A stretch of 64,000 nucleotides of DNA from Sphaerisporangium rufum (GCF_016863395.1 NZ_BOOU01000044.1:186001-250000); one strand, 5' to 3'; shown: positions 1 through 7,803, numbered from the stretch's first letter. Numbers and translations: made by a program. The notes: generated by a model not told the origin, from the sequence alone.

Positions 1-2
1 TC

Positions 3-119
3 GAGGTGCGGGACGCGCTGCTGGCGGTGGACACCGCCGATGCCCGGGAGGCCGCGGACGCGATCACCCAGCGGCTCCGCGCTCCCCGGCCCGGTCCGCC
101 GCCGCTCGACGCCGCCTGA
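3..119 (+). CDS. C-terminal end of an unidentified protein (partial)
   Basis: The window opens inside a plus-strand reading frame that encodes 38 residues and stops at TGA 117-119. The visible tail is an acidic, alanine-rich helix followed by a proline-rich end (RPGPPPLDAA). Codon use is typical of the neighbouring genes (G or C in nearly every third position), which supports real coding. Nothing in the tail identifies a family. The stop codon lies inside the first copy of the tandem repeat that follows. Confidence 0.5.
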   Translation, partial: EVRDALLAVDTADAREAADAITQRLRAPRPGPPPLDAA

Positions 120-317
120 ACCCGCGCGTGGACCGGTTGACCGCCGACAGCATCTGAGTCCGCGCGTGATCCGGTCAGGCGCCGACAGCGCCTGACTCCG
201 CGCGTGGACCGGTACTCCGCGGCTGGACCGGTCAACCGCCGACAGCGCCTGACTGCGTGCGTGGTCCGGTCAGGCGCCACGCGACAGCGCCTGAACCCCG
301 CGCGTCGACCGGTTCGC
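114..317. repeat. Degenerate 38-bp tandem repeat with hairpin-forming units
   Basis: Five copies of a roughly 38-bp unit (gcctga, then tccgcgcgtggaccggt, ending gccgacagc) begin at 114, 152, 190, 247 and 289. The third copy carries a 19-bp internal duplication, the fourth about 4 extra bases, and the fifth is cut short. Some units form hairpins: gtcaggcgc (174-182) pairs with gcgcctgac (188-196) across 5 nt. The block fills the space between two convergent genes, so it may act as a terminator. An 18-bp direct repeat (321-338 and 349-366) also copies the last codons of the next gene. Confidence 0.7.
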
Positions 318-341
318 AAACCGCGGGTCAGCTCCTGGGGC

Positions 342-1127
342 TCAGACGCCGCGGGTCAGCTCCTGGATCTCCGCGTAGGAGGGGACCGCCTCCGGGAGCG
401 GGCCGCCGGCCGCGCCGGCCAGCGCGGTGCTGACGGCCGCCCCGAGCGCGGCCCGGAACAGCAGCGAGCCGAAGCTGACCCGCCGCACCCCCAGTTCCGC
501 CAGCCGGGCCACCGGCACGCCCGGCTGGATGAGCACGTTCAGCGGCACCGGCGCCGCGCCGGCCAGGATCTCCAGGTCGCGGGCGGCGGTGGCGCCCGGG
601 GCGAACACCCCGTCGGCCCCCGCGTCGGCGTACGCCCGCCCCCGCCGGACGGCGGTGGCCAGGGCGTCGGGCGTGCCCAGCCAGAACGGGTCGGTGCGCG
701 CGTTGACGAACAGGTCCGGCACCCGCTGCTTGATCGTGCCGATCACCCGCACCTGGGCGCCGATCTCCGCGAGGTGATCGCCCCGGCCGTCCTCGATGTT
801 GACGCCCGCGACCCCGGCGGCGGCCAGCTCGGCGGCCAGCTCGGCCACCTCGGCGGGCGAGCCGCCGAATCCGTCCTCGATGTCCACCGTGACCGGGACG
901 CCGAGCCGGGCGATGCCGCGGGCCAGTGCCACCGTCTCGGCCCGGGTGGCCCGCGCGGCGTCCGGTTTCCCGGCGGCGGCGGCCACGCCCAGGCTGGTGG
1001 TGCCCACCGCGGCGAACCCGGCCGCCGCCAGCGCCGCGGCGGAGGCGTGGTCCCAGGCGTTCGGCAGCAGCAACGGCTCCGTGCCGTGGTGCAGGGCGGT
1101 GAACCGCTGGAACAGCGTCGCCGTCAT
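342..1127 (-). CDS. Isocitrate lyase/PEP mutase family protein
   Basis: A 261-aa TIM-barrel protein of the isocitrate lyase/PEP mutase superfamily. Visible family motifs are LPNAWD near residues 21-26, DIEDGFG at 82-88 (Mg2+-binding acidic residues), NIEDG at 111-115 and NARTD at 143-147. The cysteine loop of true isocitrate and methylisocitrate lyases is not present, so a lyase of the glyoxylate or methylcitrate cycle is unlikely. A PEP-mutase-like or carboxy-lyase activity on a 2-oxo acid is the best general call; the substrate cannot be read from sequence. Its ATG overlaps the stop of the upstream P450 by 4 bp (ATGA), so the two are translationally coupled. Confidence 0.85.
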   Translation of the reverse strand: MTATLFQRFTALHHGTEPLLLPNAWDHASAAALAAAGFAAVGTTSLGVAAAAGKPDAARATRAETVALARGIARLGVPVTVDIEDGFGGSPAEVAELAAELAAAGVAGVNIEDGRGDHLAEIGAQVRVIGTIKQRVPDLFVNARTDPFWLGTPDALATAVRRGRAYADAGADGVFAPGATAARDLEILAGAAPVPLNVLIQPGVPVARLAELGVRRVSFGSLLFRAALGAAVSTALAGAAGGPLPEAVPSYAEIQELTRGV

Positions 1128-2029
1128 CGCCGCACCGCCATCACCACGCCGGCCGCCAGCGCCAGCGCGACCTCCGGTGCCGGGCAGGGCCGCAACCCCG
1201 CCCCGAAGGTCAGGTGGTTCGGCGCACGCCCCGGCCGGAACCGGTCCGGGTCGTCGAACACCGCCGGGTCCCGGTTGGCCGCCGCCACGTCCAGCACCAC
1301 CACCTCCGGCTCCGTCCCGCCGCGCGCCTCGGGCTCCATCTCGCCGACCATCGCCGAACCCGCCGCGTCGTCCAGGGTCGCGGGTCGCGCCGGGGCCGGG
1401 GTGCGGCGCAGCGCGCGGACCGGCGGGTCGTGCCGCAGCGTCTCGGCCAGTAGCCCTTCGACCGGGCAGGGCTGCGTACCGGCGGCGAGCGCGTTGCGGA
1501 TCAGCCCCGCGGTCGAGTCGCAGGCCTGGGCGAGCAGCCCGGCCAGCACGGCCAGCCGGGCCGGCTCGGGGTCGCCGAGCAGCCGGGACAGCAGGGCCAC
1601 GCCTTCATCGGCGGACGCGATGTCCGGGCCGGTGGGCGGGGGCGCGTCCGGGGCCGGCAGGTAGACCGGGGCGAGCGCCGCGACCGCGCGCACCGCCCGC
1701 CCGGCGTCCGCCTCGGGCACGCCGAACGCGCGGGCCAGCACCCGCACCGGCACCAGTCCGGCCTGCTCGGGGTGCGCGGACGCCTGCCGGAACGTCTCGG
1801 CGCGCAGCGCCGCCGGGTCGAGCGCGGCGAGCACCTCTTCGGCCGCCGCCCGGCGCGCGGCGTGCTCGGGACCATCGGCGAAACGGCTGACCGCGCCGCG
1901 CAGCCAGGCGACCGTCAGGGCGAAGGGCGGCCGAGGCGCCGGTAGTACCGTCAGGCCGGGATCGGCCAGCATCGCGCGGACCTCGTGGTGGCGCCGAACC
2001 GTCCGGTGTGGGGAAGTCATACCCGGCAC
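1124..2029 (-). CDS. Cytochrome P450, short form
   Basis: A 301-aa protein with the C-terminal half of a P450: an I-helix segment around QACDSTAG (168-174), the K-helix ExxR (E196-R199) and a heme loop FGAGLRPC with the thiolate ligand at C282. Usual bacterial P450s are about 400 aa. About 100 residues of the N-terminal/B-C region are missing or compressed, and the I-helix lacks the usual acid-alcohol pair, so catalysis may be altered. The start could be the first ATG or the ATG three codons later. The gene is coupled to the downstream PEP-mutase-like gene. Its 5' end lies in the 88-bp repeat shared with 5475-5562. Confidence 0.85.
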   Translation of the reverse strand: MPGMTSPHRTVRRHHEVRAMLADPGLTVLPAPRPPFALTVAWLRGAVSRFADGPEHAARRAAAEEVLAALDPAALRAETFRQASAHPEQAGLVPVRVLARAFGVPEADAGRAVRAVAALAPVYLPAPDAPPPTGPDIASADEGVALLSRLLGDPEPARLAVLAGLLAQACDSTAGLIRNALAAGTQPCPVEGLLAETLRHDPPVRALRRTPAPARPATLDDAAGSAMVGEMEPEARGGTEPEVVVLDVAAANRDPAVFDDPDRFRPGRAPNHLTFGAGLRPCPAPEVALALAAGVVMAVRR

Positions 2030-2095
2030 GCTAGGCGCGGGAGGCTTCGGTGCCGGCCGAAGTACCGGCGGTCCATGATGGACAGATGACGCGCT
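2008..2095. repeat. 88-bp direct repeat, left copy
   Basis: This segment matches 5475-5562 with about five mismatches over 88 bp. It covers the start of the P450 gene, the divergent spacer and the first codons of an ArsR-like regulator. The spacer holds the palindrome cttcgg-N6-ccgaag and the pair gccgg/ccggc, a plausible operator kept in both copies. The two copies flank the 2.1-5.47 kb accessory cassette. Confidence 0.85.
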
Positions 2096-2169
2096 GGGCC
2101 GGGCCGGCTCGCTCGGATCGGCTCCGGCCGCGCCCTACGCGTCACCCCGCCCGGCCACCAGGCCCTGGC
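2087..2169 (+). pseudogene. Deletion relic of an ArsR-like regulator
   Basis: The first codons (atgacgcgct) match the start of the intact regulator at 5553. After 18 bp of unmatched sequence, 2114-2169 match 6189-6244, near the 3' end of that gene, with one mismatch in 56 bp. The equivalent of about 626 bp (5563-6188) is therefore missing, and the two pieces are out of frame. This is a relic of a second copy of the regulator gene, divergent from the P450. Confidence 0.8.
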
Positions 2170-2361
2170 AAAGCCACCGGACCTGCGGGACCTCGCCACC
2201 ACGTAACCGGCGAGCGGCTCGGGCGATCTGCCTGCCCATGCCGATCCGAGCCCTGGTGACACAAGCTCCCCACCCCTAAGCTTTACGTAATGCGTTCGCG
2301 AGATGACTCTGGGCACGGAGTCGCGAAATCCGCGGCAATCTCACTGGTCGAGGGGTGAACC

Positions 2362-2559
2362 ATGCGTCTACGCTTCCTGGGCACGGACAGCGAGCAAGGT
2401 ACCTGTCCAGCCATCTACGAGAGCGACCGGGATACCTACGTGGTCCAGGGAAAGCTGATCACCGATCCGGCCGCGCTCGCCGACCTGGTCGACCTCGGAC
2501 CTGACGAGTCGGCCGTCGAGATCCCCAAGGCGCTCGCCCGGTTCCTCGTGACGGAGTGA
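2362..2559 (+). CDS. 65-aa hypothetical protein (cassette gene 1)
   Basis: A 65-aa acidic protein of the small beta-rich type found in actinomycetes directly before DUF6879 and XRE-DUF5753 genes. Visible features are an N-terminal RLRFLG strand, a TYVVQG segment and a C-terminal PKALARFL motif. It is not a recognisable DUF397 protein. A gaggggtg ribosome-binding site precedes the ATG. The upstream 80 bp is unusually AT-rich (aagctttacgtaatg) and contains a 7-bp inverted repeat (ttcgcga/tcgcgaa). By position it is probably the small partner of a WhiJ-like regulatory cassette; its function is unknown. Confidence 0.75.
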   Translation: MRLRFLGTDSEQGTCPAIYESDRDTYVVQGKLITDPAALADLVDLGPDESAVEIPKALARFLVTE

Positions 2560-2562
2560 TCA

Positions 2563-3087
2563 TTGAGCCTGCTCGACGAGAATCAGCTCGGCGATCTCCT
2601 CAACGAGTTCTCTACCAGCGCGTTCAGGTTCGAGACGCGAGAGACCTACCGGAGCATCGTCGGCAGGGAGCCCTTCCGCAGGTTCCTCGCCGGGGAGCCC
2701 GACGACTACGCGTGGCACCGCGGCTGGATGGACAAGATCAGCCGTGATCGGGCCGCCGGCAAGGTGTGGCAGCGGGTGCGGATCGTCTCCGTCCCGCTGT
2801 CGGACTACAACCGGTACGGCGTCCAGGTCGCCCGGCTCAGCATCGCCGCCGGCGAGGACATCCGCTATCTCCGGCGTGACATCGCCGAGAGCATCGGACT
2901 CCACCCGCTCGACGCGTGGCTTCTCGACTCCGAGCGCCTGGTTCGCCTGGTGTTCAACGACGATGACACCTTCCGAGGTGCCGAGCGGATCACCGATCCC
3001 GGCATGGTCCGCAGGCACCTGGAGTGGCGGGAAGTCGCCCTGCGGCACGCCGAGCCGTTTGACAGGTTCGTCGCCCGGCTGCCGTGA
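2563..3087 (+). CDS. DUF6879 family protein (cassette gene 2)
   Basis: A 174-aa protein of the DUF6879 type. It has the usual layout: a short N-terminal helix ending in a FRFETR-like segment, a FLAGEP motif, WQRVRIVSVPLSDY, a segment describing a left-behind DIRYL strand, and a C-terminal helix. It starts at TTG 2563, three bases after the previous stop, with acggag as ribosome-binding site. It overlaps the next gene by 4 bp (GTGA), so it is coupled to the XRE regulator. DUF6879 proteins routinely accompany XRE-DUF5753 regulators in actinomycetes; no biochemical role is known to me. Confidence 0.8.
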   Translation: MSLLDENQLGDLLNEFSTSAFRFETRETYRSIVGREPFRRFLAGEPDDYAWHRGWMDKISRDRAAGKVWQRVRIVSVPLSDYNRYGVQVARLSIAAGEDIRYLRRDIAESIGLHPLDAWLLDSERLVRLVFNDDDTFRGAERITDPGMVRRHLEWREVALRHAEPFDRFVARLP

Positions 3088-3933
3088 ACGAGCCGGTACT
3101 GGGCAAGCACGCCGTTCAAGCGCTCGGCATCCGGTTACGTGATCTCCGGCGCGACGCCGGACTGACCGGCCGACGCCTTGCCGAACTGTGCGGATGGCCA
3201 CCATCGAAGATCAGCAAGATCGAGTACGGCAAGCAGACGCCCAGCGAGGACGATGTACGCGAATGGTGCATCGCATGCGGAGTCCCGAGCCAGATCGCCG
3301 ACCTGTCCGCCGCCGTCCGTTCCATTGACGCCCAGTACACGGATTGGCAGCGATCTCTCAAGAGTGGAACCGCGCGGCGTCAGCGCGCCAATGTCGAGGC
3401 GTACGAGAGGACGCGGCTCTTCCGGATCTGGGAGCCGACCGTCATCCCCGGCCTGATCCAGACCCTCGCCTACGCCCGGGGTGTGCTCCGAACCGTCGTC
3501 GACTTCTATGGCATCCCCGATGACGTCGATCAGGGAAGTGCAAGCCCGCATGGATGCGCAGCGGGTGTTGGAGTACGGCAACCGGCGATTTCTCCTACTG
3601 CTCGGCCAGGCGGCCCTCTACACACGTGTCACCGACCACGACTCGATGCGTACGCAGCTGGCGCGCGTCCTGGAAGTGATGAGGCGACCGCATGTCCATG
3701 TCGGCGTCGTTCCGTGGAACGCGGCCTACACGGTCCCCCGGAACAACGCCTTCACGATCTACGACGGCCGGCTGGTGACCGTGGCCACCTATACAGCCGA
3801 GCTGAACCTCACCCAGGGACACGAGATCGGTACCTACGAGAAGGCGTTCGACCGGCTGCTGGCTCTCGCCGTTCGCGGGGCTGCCGCCGAAGAGCTGGTG
3901 GAAGGTGCAATCGTCGATCAAGGAGAAAGCTGA
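3084..3933 (+). pseudogene. XRE-family HTH regulator with DUF5753 domain, frameshifted
   Basis: The first frame (GTG 3084) encodes an XRE helix-turn-helix (residues about 10-65, with TGRRLAELCGWPPSKISKIE) and the start of a DUF5753 domain up to FYGIPDDVDQ. The rest of DUF5753 (VQARMDAQRVLEYG... to EELVEGAIV) continues in another frame and ends at 3933. Removing one base in cagggaagtg (3531-3540) joins the halves as DDVDQEVQARMD, which matches the family. The break is either a real one-base insertion that inactivates the gene, or a sequencing error. GTG overlaps the DUF6879 stop. Confidence 0.8.
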
Positions 3934-4064
3934 AGAAAGATCCTTGAGTGCGGCCCGGAGGCTCGCCGAGCATCGAGTCGAGCAGGGCCCGGCCCGCGGA
4001 GACGACTCACTGTGATCCACATCGGGCCATGGCCGCCGGCAACCGCATCATGAGGAGGAATCCA

Positions 4065-4523
4065 TTGACCGTCTCCACTCCGTCCCCGCCTCGCATCGAA
4101 GTGAGGCAGCTCATCCCGGAGGCGCTCTTCCACCGGCTCACCTCGCGCATCGCCCGCGAGGAACTGGTCAGCACCACCGAGGCTGAGCGGATCATGACCC
4201 AGGCACTCGCCTTCCTGCAGGCGTGCGCCCTGAACCCCGGTGCCGGTCTGGTGCCGTCCGAGAAGGTCGACATCGGCTGGCACACCTTCGTCCTGTACAC
4301 CAGCGAGTACGCCACCTTCTGCCATCGGATCGCCGGCAGGTTCATCCACCACCGGCCGGAAGACGAGCCGAACCCGGGAACGTCCGCACCCGCGGAGCGG
4401 ATCGGCGCGACGGTCGCGGCACTCCGGGCAGCGGGCCTGCCGGTGGACATCGAGCTGTGGACGCACCGGAGTGCCTGCAGCCAGTGCTACGCGGGCTGCG
4501 CCGACGACCCGGAGGTGGGGTGA
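4065..4523 (+). CDS. Glycine-rich-domain-like protein (GRDP-type)
   Basis: A 152-aa protein whose middle part, VDIGWHTFVLYTSEYATFC followed by GRFIHH, resembles bacterial members of the glycine-rich domain-containing protein family (PF07173-like). The C-terminus carries a cysteine cluster (ACSQCYAGC) that could bind a metal. TTG 4065 was chosen because it follows tgaggagga at ideal spacing; the open frame extends upstream to 3948 without a better site. It sits between the frameshifted XRE gene and an APH-type kinase, with a one-base gap to the latter, so it is probably cotranscribed with it. Function unknown. Confidence 0.7.
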   Translation: MTVSTPSPPRIEVRQLIPEALFHRLTSRIAREELVSTTEAERIMTQALAFLQACALNPGAGLVPSEKVDIGWHTFVLYTSEYATFCHRIAGRFIHHRPEDEPNPGTSAPAERIGATVAALRAAGLPVDIELWTHRSACSQCYAGCADDPEVG

Positions 4524-4524
4524 G

Positions 4525-5418
4525 ATGCCGAGAACACATTGGGAGGACCTTCCCGGAGCCGTCCGCGAGACGGTGCAGGACCGGACCGGCACCGTACTCA
4601 AGGCCGAGTCCGCCACCGAGGGCCTGATGCCCGGCATGGCGGGGACGCTGCATCTGGCCGGCGGTGATCGGCTCTTCTTCAAGGCGGTGAATGCCGACAG
4701 CCCTGCCGTTCGGCTCTACGAGCGGGAGCGGTGGGCGGGCGGGGTCCTGCCTTCCCCGGTCCCCGCGCCGCGTCTGCGATGGAGCGCCGAGGTCCACGGC
4801 TGGATCTGCCTGGTCTTCGACCACATCGACGGCCGGGAGGCGGACCTGTCGCCTGGTTCGCCGGACGTACCGCTCGTGCTGGACGCGGTGGCCCGGCTCG
4901 GCGAACAGCTCTCGCCGTCGCCGGACGCCAACGCCCCGCACGTCGCAGAACACGTCTCGCTCCTGCGGGCCAAGGCGGCTCACCTGCTCGCCAAGCCCGC
5001 CTTCGACGACCGGGCCATTTACGAGGCCGCGCTCGCCCGCTTCGAGCCGTCCTCGCTCGACGGGGACACCCTGCTGCACTACGACCTGCACGCCGGTAAC
5101 CTGCGCATGGTCCACGACCGGCCATGGATCGTCGACTGGGGATTCGCCTGCCGCGGCGCGGCGTGGGTGGAGCCGGTGATGCTGGCTCCGCGTCTGGTCG
5201 CAGCCGGGCACTCCCCGGCTGAGGCGGAGGATCTCCTGGCCGCGGTACCCGCCTGGCGGGCGGCACCGGCGGCGGGGGTCACCGGGCTGGCGGCGTTGTG
5301 GACGCTGTTCCGCGTCTACAAGGCACGGTTCGGTCCGGCCGAGGCTCGCGAGTTCCGTGCCCGGGCCGCGAGAGCGGGCCTGGCCTGGGTCGCGTACCGG
5401 GTGGGCTCTGGGAGTTGA
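4525..5418 (+). CDS. Aminoglycoside phosphotransferase-family kinase
   Basis: A 297-aa kinase-fold protein of the APH/choline kinase family. Visible are an N-terminal lobe with the ATP-binding lysine in RLFFKAVN, the catalytic loop LLHYDLHAGNLRMV and the metal-binding DWG in WIVDWGFA. The substrate is unknown; such proteins phosphorylate aminoglycosides, sugars, choline or other small molecules, and a resistance role should not be assumed. ATG 4525 lies one base after the upstream stop, so it is cotranslated with the GRDP-like gene. It is the last gene of the cassette; the 88-bp repeat copy begins 57 bp downstream. Confidence 0.8.
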   Translation: MPRTHWEDLPGAVRETVQDRTGTVLKAESATEGLMPGMAGTLHLAGGDRLFFKAVNADSPAVRLYERERWAGGVLPSPVPAPRLRWSAEVHGWICLVFDHIDGREADLSPGSPDVPLVLDAVARLGEQLSPSPDANAPHVAEHVSLLRAKAAHLLAKPAFDDRAIYEAALARFEPSSLDGDTLLHYDLHAGNLRMVHDRPWIVDWGFACRGAAWVEPVMLAPRLVAAGHSPAEAEDLLAAVPAWRAAPAAGVTGLAALWTLFRVYKARFGPAEAREFRARAARAGLAWVAYRVGSGS

Positions 5419-5474
5419 CCGGCCTGGCGCCCCGCGTTCTTCGCCGAACCGCACGACCATTTCCGGCCGGCGAA

Positions 5475-5562
5475 GTGGGGAGGTCGTACCCGGCACGCTA
5501 GACGCGGGAGGCTTCGGTGCCGGCCGAAGTACCGGCGGTACATGATGGACGGATGACGCGCT
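5475..5562. repeat. 88-bp direct repeat, right copy
   Basis: This is the right-hand copy of the repeat at 2008-2095, about 94% identical by eye. It still contains a decayed version of the P450 start region (tggggaggtcgt in place of tggggaagtcat), although no P450 follows here. It leads directly into the intact ArsR-like regulator. This supports duplication of a P450-regulator junction around the accessory cassette. Confidence 0.85.
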
Positions 5563-6287
5563 CGACACCGGTTCCGCTGGCCACGCTCGCCGGGCTGCTC
5601 GCCGACGGCACCCGGGCGCGGTTCTGCCTGGCCCTGCTGGACGGGCGGGCCTGGACCGCCGGTGAACTGGCCAGGCATGCCGGGGTCGCGCTGTCCACGG
5701 CCAGCGAGCATCTGTCCCGGCTGGTGGCGGGCGGCATCCTGGCCGAGGAACGCCAGGGCCGGCACCGGTACGTCCGGCTGGCCGGCCCTCAGGTGGCCCA
5801 GCTGATCGAGGATCTGGCCGCGCACGCCGCCCCCACCGCGCACGCCGATGGCCCTGCCGGCGGCCGGCCGCCGACGTTGCGCGCCGCGGGCGCCGCCCGG
5901 GCGATGGCCGCCGCCCGCACCTGCTATGACCACCTGGCCGGGCGCCTCGGCGTGACGATCACCGACGCGCTCACCCGGCACGGGCTGCTGAGCCAGGACA
6001 CCGGCTTCGCGCTCACCGCCGACGGGCTGGCCTGGTTCGAGGGCGGGTTGAGGGCGGCGCTGCCGCCCGCCACCGGCCGGCGTCCGCTGGCCAGGGGCTG
6101 CCTGGACTGGACCGAGCGCCGCCACCACCTGGCCGGTACCGCCGGGGCGGTGCTGTGCGCCACCCTCCTGGAGCGGGGCTGGGTGGCCCGGATCGGCTCC
6201 GGCCGCGCCCTGCGCGTCACCCCGCCCGGCCACCAGGCCCTGGCCGGCCTGCTCGGCCTGGACGACCTCATCCATATGCCCGGATGA
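5553..6287 (+). CDS. ArsR-family winged-helix regulator
   Basis: A 244-aa regulator with an N-terminal ArsR-type winged helix (residues about 5-75; recognition-helix region ALSTASEHLSRLVAGGIL, wing EERQGRHRYVRLAG). It has a C-terminal domain seen in larger actinobacterial ArsR-like proteins (LGVTITDAL, CLDWTERRHHLAG, LRVTPPGHQAL). ATG 5553 was preferred over an in-frame GTG at 5517 because it begins at the conserved N-terminus and matches the relic copy. Its 3' end overlaps the convergent SDR gene by 20 bp. The palindrome just upstream is its most likely operator. The second copy of this gene at 2.1 kb is a relic. Confidence 0.85.
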   Translation: MTRSTPVPLATLAGLLADGTRARFCLALLDGRAWTAGELARHAGVALSTASEHLSRLVAGGILAEERQGRHRYVRLAGPQVAQLIEDLAAHAAPTAHADGPAGGRPPTLRAAGAARAMAAARTCYDHLAGRLGVTITDALTRHGLLSQDTGFALTADGLAWFEGGLRAALPPATGRRPLARGCLDWTERRHHLAGTAGAVLCATLLERGWVARIGSGRALRVTPPGHQALAGLLGLDDLIHMPG

Positions 6288-6873
6288 CGGTTCCGGTGTC
6301 GTCGCCCTCGACGCAGCGCAGGTAGTGCCCGACGAGCTCGTCCATGGCCACCGAGCGCATGCCGGGGAAGTGCTGGGCGAAGGCGCCGGCGGAGTCGGCG
6401 ACCATCGTGGGGCTGACGACGTTGATCCGCATGCCGCGCGGCAGCTCGACGGCGGCCGACAGGACGAAGCTGTGCAAGGCTCCGCTGATGACCCCACCGC
6501 CGGTGACATGCGGCCATGGGTGATCGGCGAAGATGCCGGATGTCAGGGTGAAGGACGCGCCGCCGGCACAGTGACGCTGCCCGATGAGGACCAGATCGGC
6601 CTGCCCGAAGAACTTGGCTCGCATGTTCTCGTACAGCGCCCCCGAGGTCAGCGTCGCGAACTCGTCGAGGGCGCCGTGCGCCGCGACGCACACGACGGCA
6701 TCGACCGCTCCGGTCTGACGGTACATGGACTCGATGGTCGCGGGTGAGCCCAGGTCGACGTGGACGTCCCCGGAGGATCGTCCGGCCACGATGACGTGGT
6801 GGCCGGACGATCGCAGAGCGGGCACCAGCCGTCGTCCGATGGTGCCGGCGCCGCCGACGACGACGATCTTCAT
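6268..6873 (-). CDS. Atypical short-chain dehydrogenase-like protein
   Basis: A 201-aa Rossmann-fold protein beginning MKIVVVGGAGTIG (NAD(P)-binding glycine motif) with the C-terminal INVVSPTMV segment of SDRs. The YxxxK catalytic motif is absent: the matching stretch reads ISGALHSFVLSAAVEL. This occurs in a subgroup of short SDR-like proteins, so it may bind nucleotide without ordinary dehydrogenase activity. It has a strong aaggaga ribosome-binding site, and its ATG overlaps the stop of the upstream XRE regulator (ATGA). The two form an operon in which the regulator probably controls the enzyme. Confidence 0.8.
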   Translation of the reverse strand: MKIVVVGGAGTIGRRLVPALRSSGHHVIVAGRSSGDVHVDLGSPATIESMYRQTGAVDAVVCVAAHGALDEFATLTSGALYENMRAKFFGQADLVLIGQRHCAGGASFTLTSGIFADHPWPHVTGGGVISGALHSFVLSAAVELPRGMRINVVSPTMVADSAGAFAQHFPGMRSVAMDELVGHYLRCVEGDDTGTVIRAYG

Positions 6874-7763
6874 CGTGCGTTCTCCTTCTGTGCCGAGGTG
6901 TGCGGCGCGAGTCCTCGTTCGAGGCTCTGCGCCAGCAGGGCGAGCGCGTCGGCGTCGGACGTGCCGGGGCGCGCGTAGAACAGCCCGATCTGCTGGTCGT
7001 CGTCGGACAGGGTGACCGTCTCGTTCGCCAGCGTCATCCGCCCGACGAGGGGATGCTCCAGCTCCCGCAGGTAGTACGAGCAGGTCCGCACGGGACGCCG
7101 GGCCCACATGCGCGCGAACTCGGGACTGTCGACCGCGAGCCGGCCGACAAGCCGTTCCAGCTCCCGGTCGGCCGGGTGCCGGGCGACCGCCTGATGCAGG
7201 GCCGCGACGGTGACCTGCGCCTTGGCCTGCCAGTCCCGGTACAACGCGCGGTGGTGCGGGTCCAGGAACAGCATCCGGGCGATGTTCGGCCTGATCGGCG
7301 TGTCCGGAGCGGTGGGGTCGACGTGGCCCGCCAGCAGGGCGTGCCCGAGCCGGTTCCACGCGAGGACGTCGGCGCGATGATCGATCACGATCGCCGGGGT
7401 GCCGGCGATGGCGGCGAGCAGTTCACCGACCGAAGGCCGAAGCGTGCTCCGCCGGGAGTGCGGATGGGCCGGACGTCTCGGCGCGGCGAGCACGCGCAGA
7501 TGCTCATGCTCGGCCGGATCGAGCCGCAACGCCGCGGCCAGCGCGTCGATGACGGCGCCGGAGGCGCCGGCGCCGACCCCCTGCTCCAGCCGCGTCAGGT
7601 AGCCGACGCTGACTCCGGCGAGCTCGGCCAGCTCCTCCCGGCGCAGCCCCGGGACCCGCCGGCGGGTGACGCCGGGCCGGATGCCCGCCGCCTCCGGTGT
7701 CAGACGGTCGCGCCGGCTGCGCAGAAATCCGCCGAGATCGTTCGCTTCCTTCTTGGTGGCCAC
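6870..7763 (-). CDS. XRE-family regulator with MmyB-like ligand domain
   Basis: A 297-aa protein with an N-terminal helix-turn-helix (RRRVPGLRREELAELAGV followed by GYLTRLEQG) and a C-terminal MmyB-type domain (PAIVIDHRADVLAWN, NIARMLFLDP, LVGRLAVDSPEFARMW, FYARPGTSDADAL). This domain layout is common in actinomycetes, where these regulators sit beside SDRs or other oxidoreductases and often repress them. GTG 7763 is the first start that gives the conserved N-terminus; the ribosome-binding site is weak. It is coupled to the downstream SDR-like gene. A perfect palindrome at 7804-7826, 41 bp upstream, is a likely autoregulatory operator. Confidence 0.85.
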   Translation of the reverse strand: MATKKEANDLGGFLRSRRDRLTPEAAGIRPGVTRRRVPGLRREELAELAGVSVGYLTRLEQGVGAGASGAVIDALAAALRLDPAEHEHLRVLAAPRRPAHPHSRRSTLRPSVGELLAAIAGTPAIVIDHRADVLAWNRLGHALLAGHVDPTAPDTPIRPNIARMLFLDPHHRALYRDWQAKAQVTVAALHQAVARHPADRELERLVGRLAVDSPEFARMWARRPVRTCSYYLRELEHPLVGRMTLANETVTLSDDDQQIGLFYARPGTSDADALALLAQSLERGLAPHTSAQKENAR

Positions 7764-7803
7764 CGATCCATCGTCACGCCGATCGCCGCTCCGCGCCTGC
7801 CCC

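Noticed and set aside
114-317. CRISPR array
   Set aside because: Units are contiguous without unique spacers, degenerate in length, and no cas gene is near.
2362-5418. Mobile element with transposase or integrase
   Set aside because: No transposase, integrase, att-like core or terminal inverted repeat was found; only the 88-bp direct repeats suggest movement or duplication.
4525-5418. Aminoglycoside resistance gene
   Set aside because: The fold is APH-like but many such kinases act on other substrates; no residue pattern identifies a drug-modifying subgroup.
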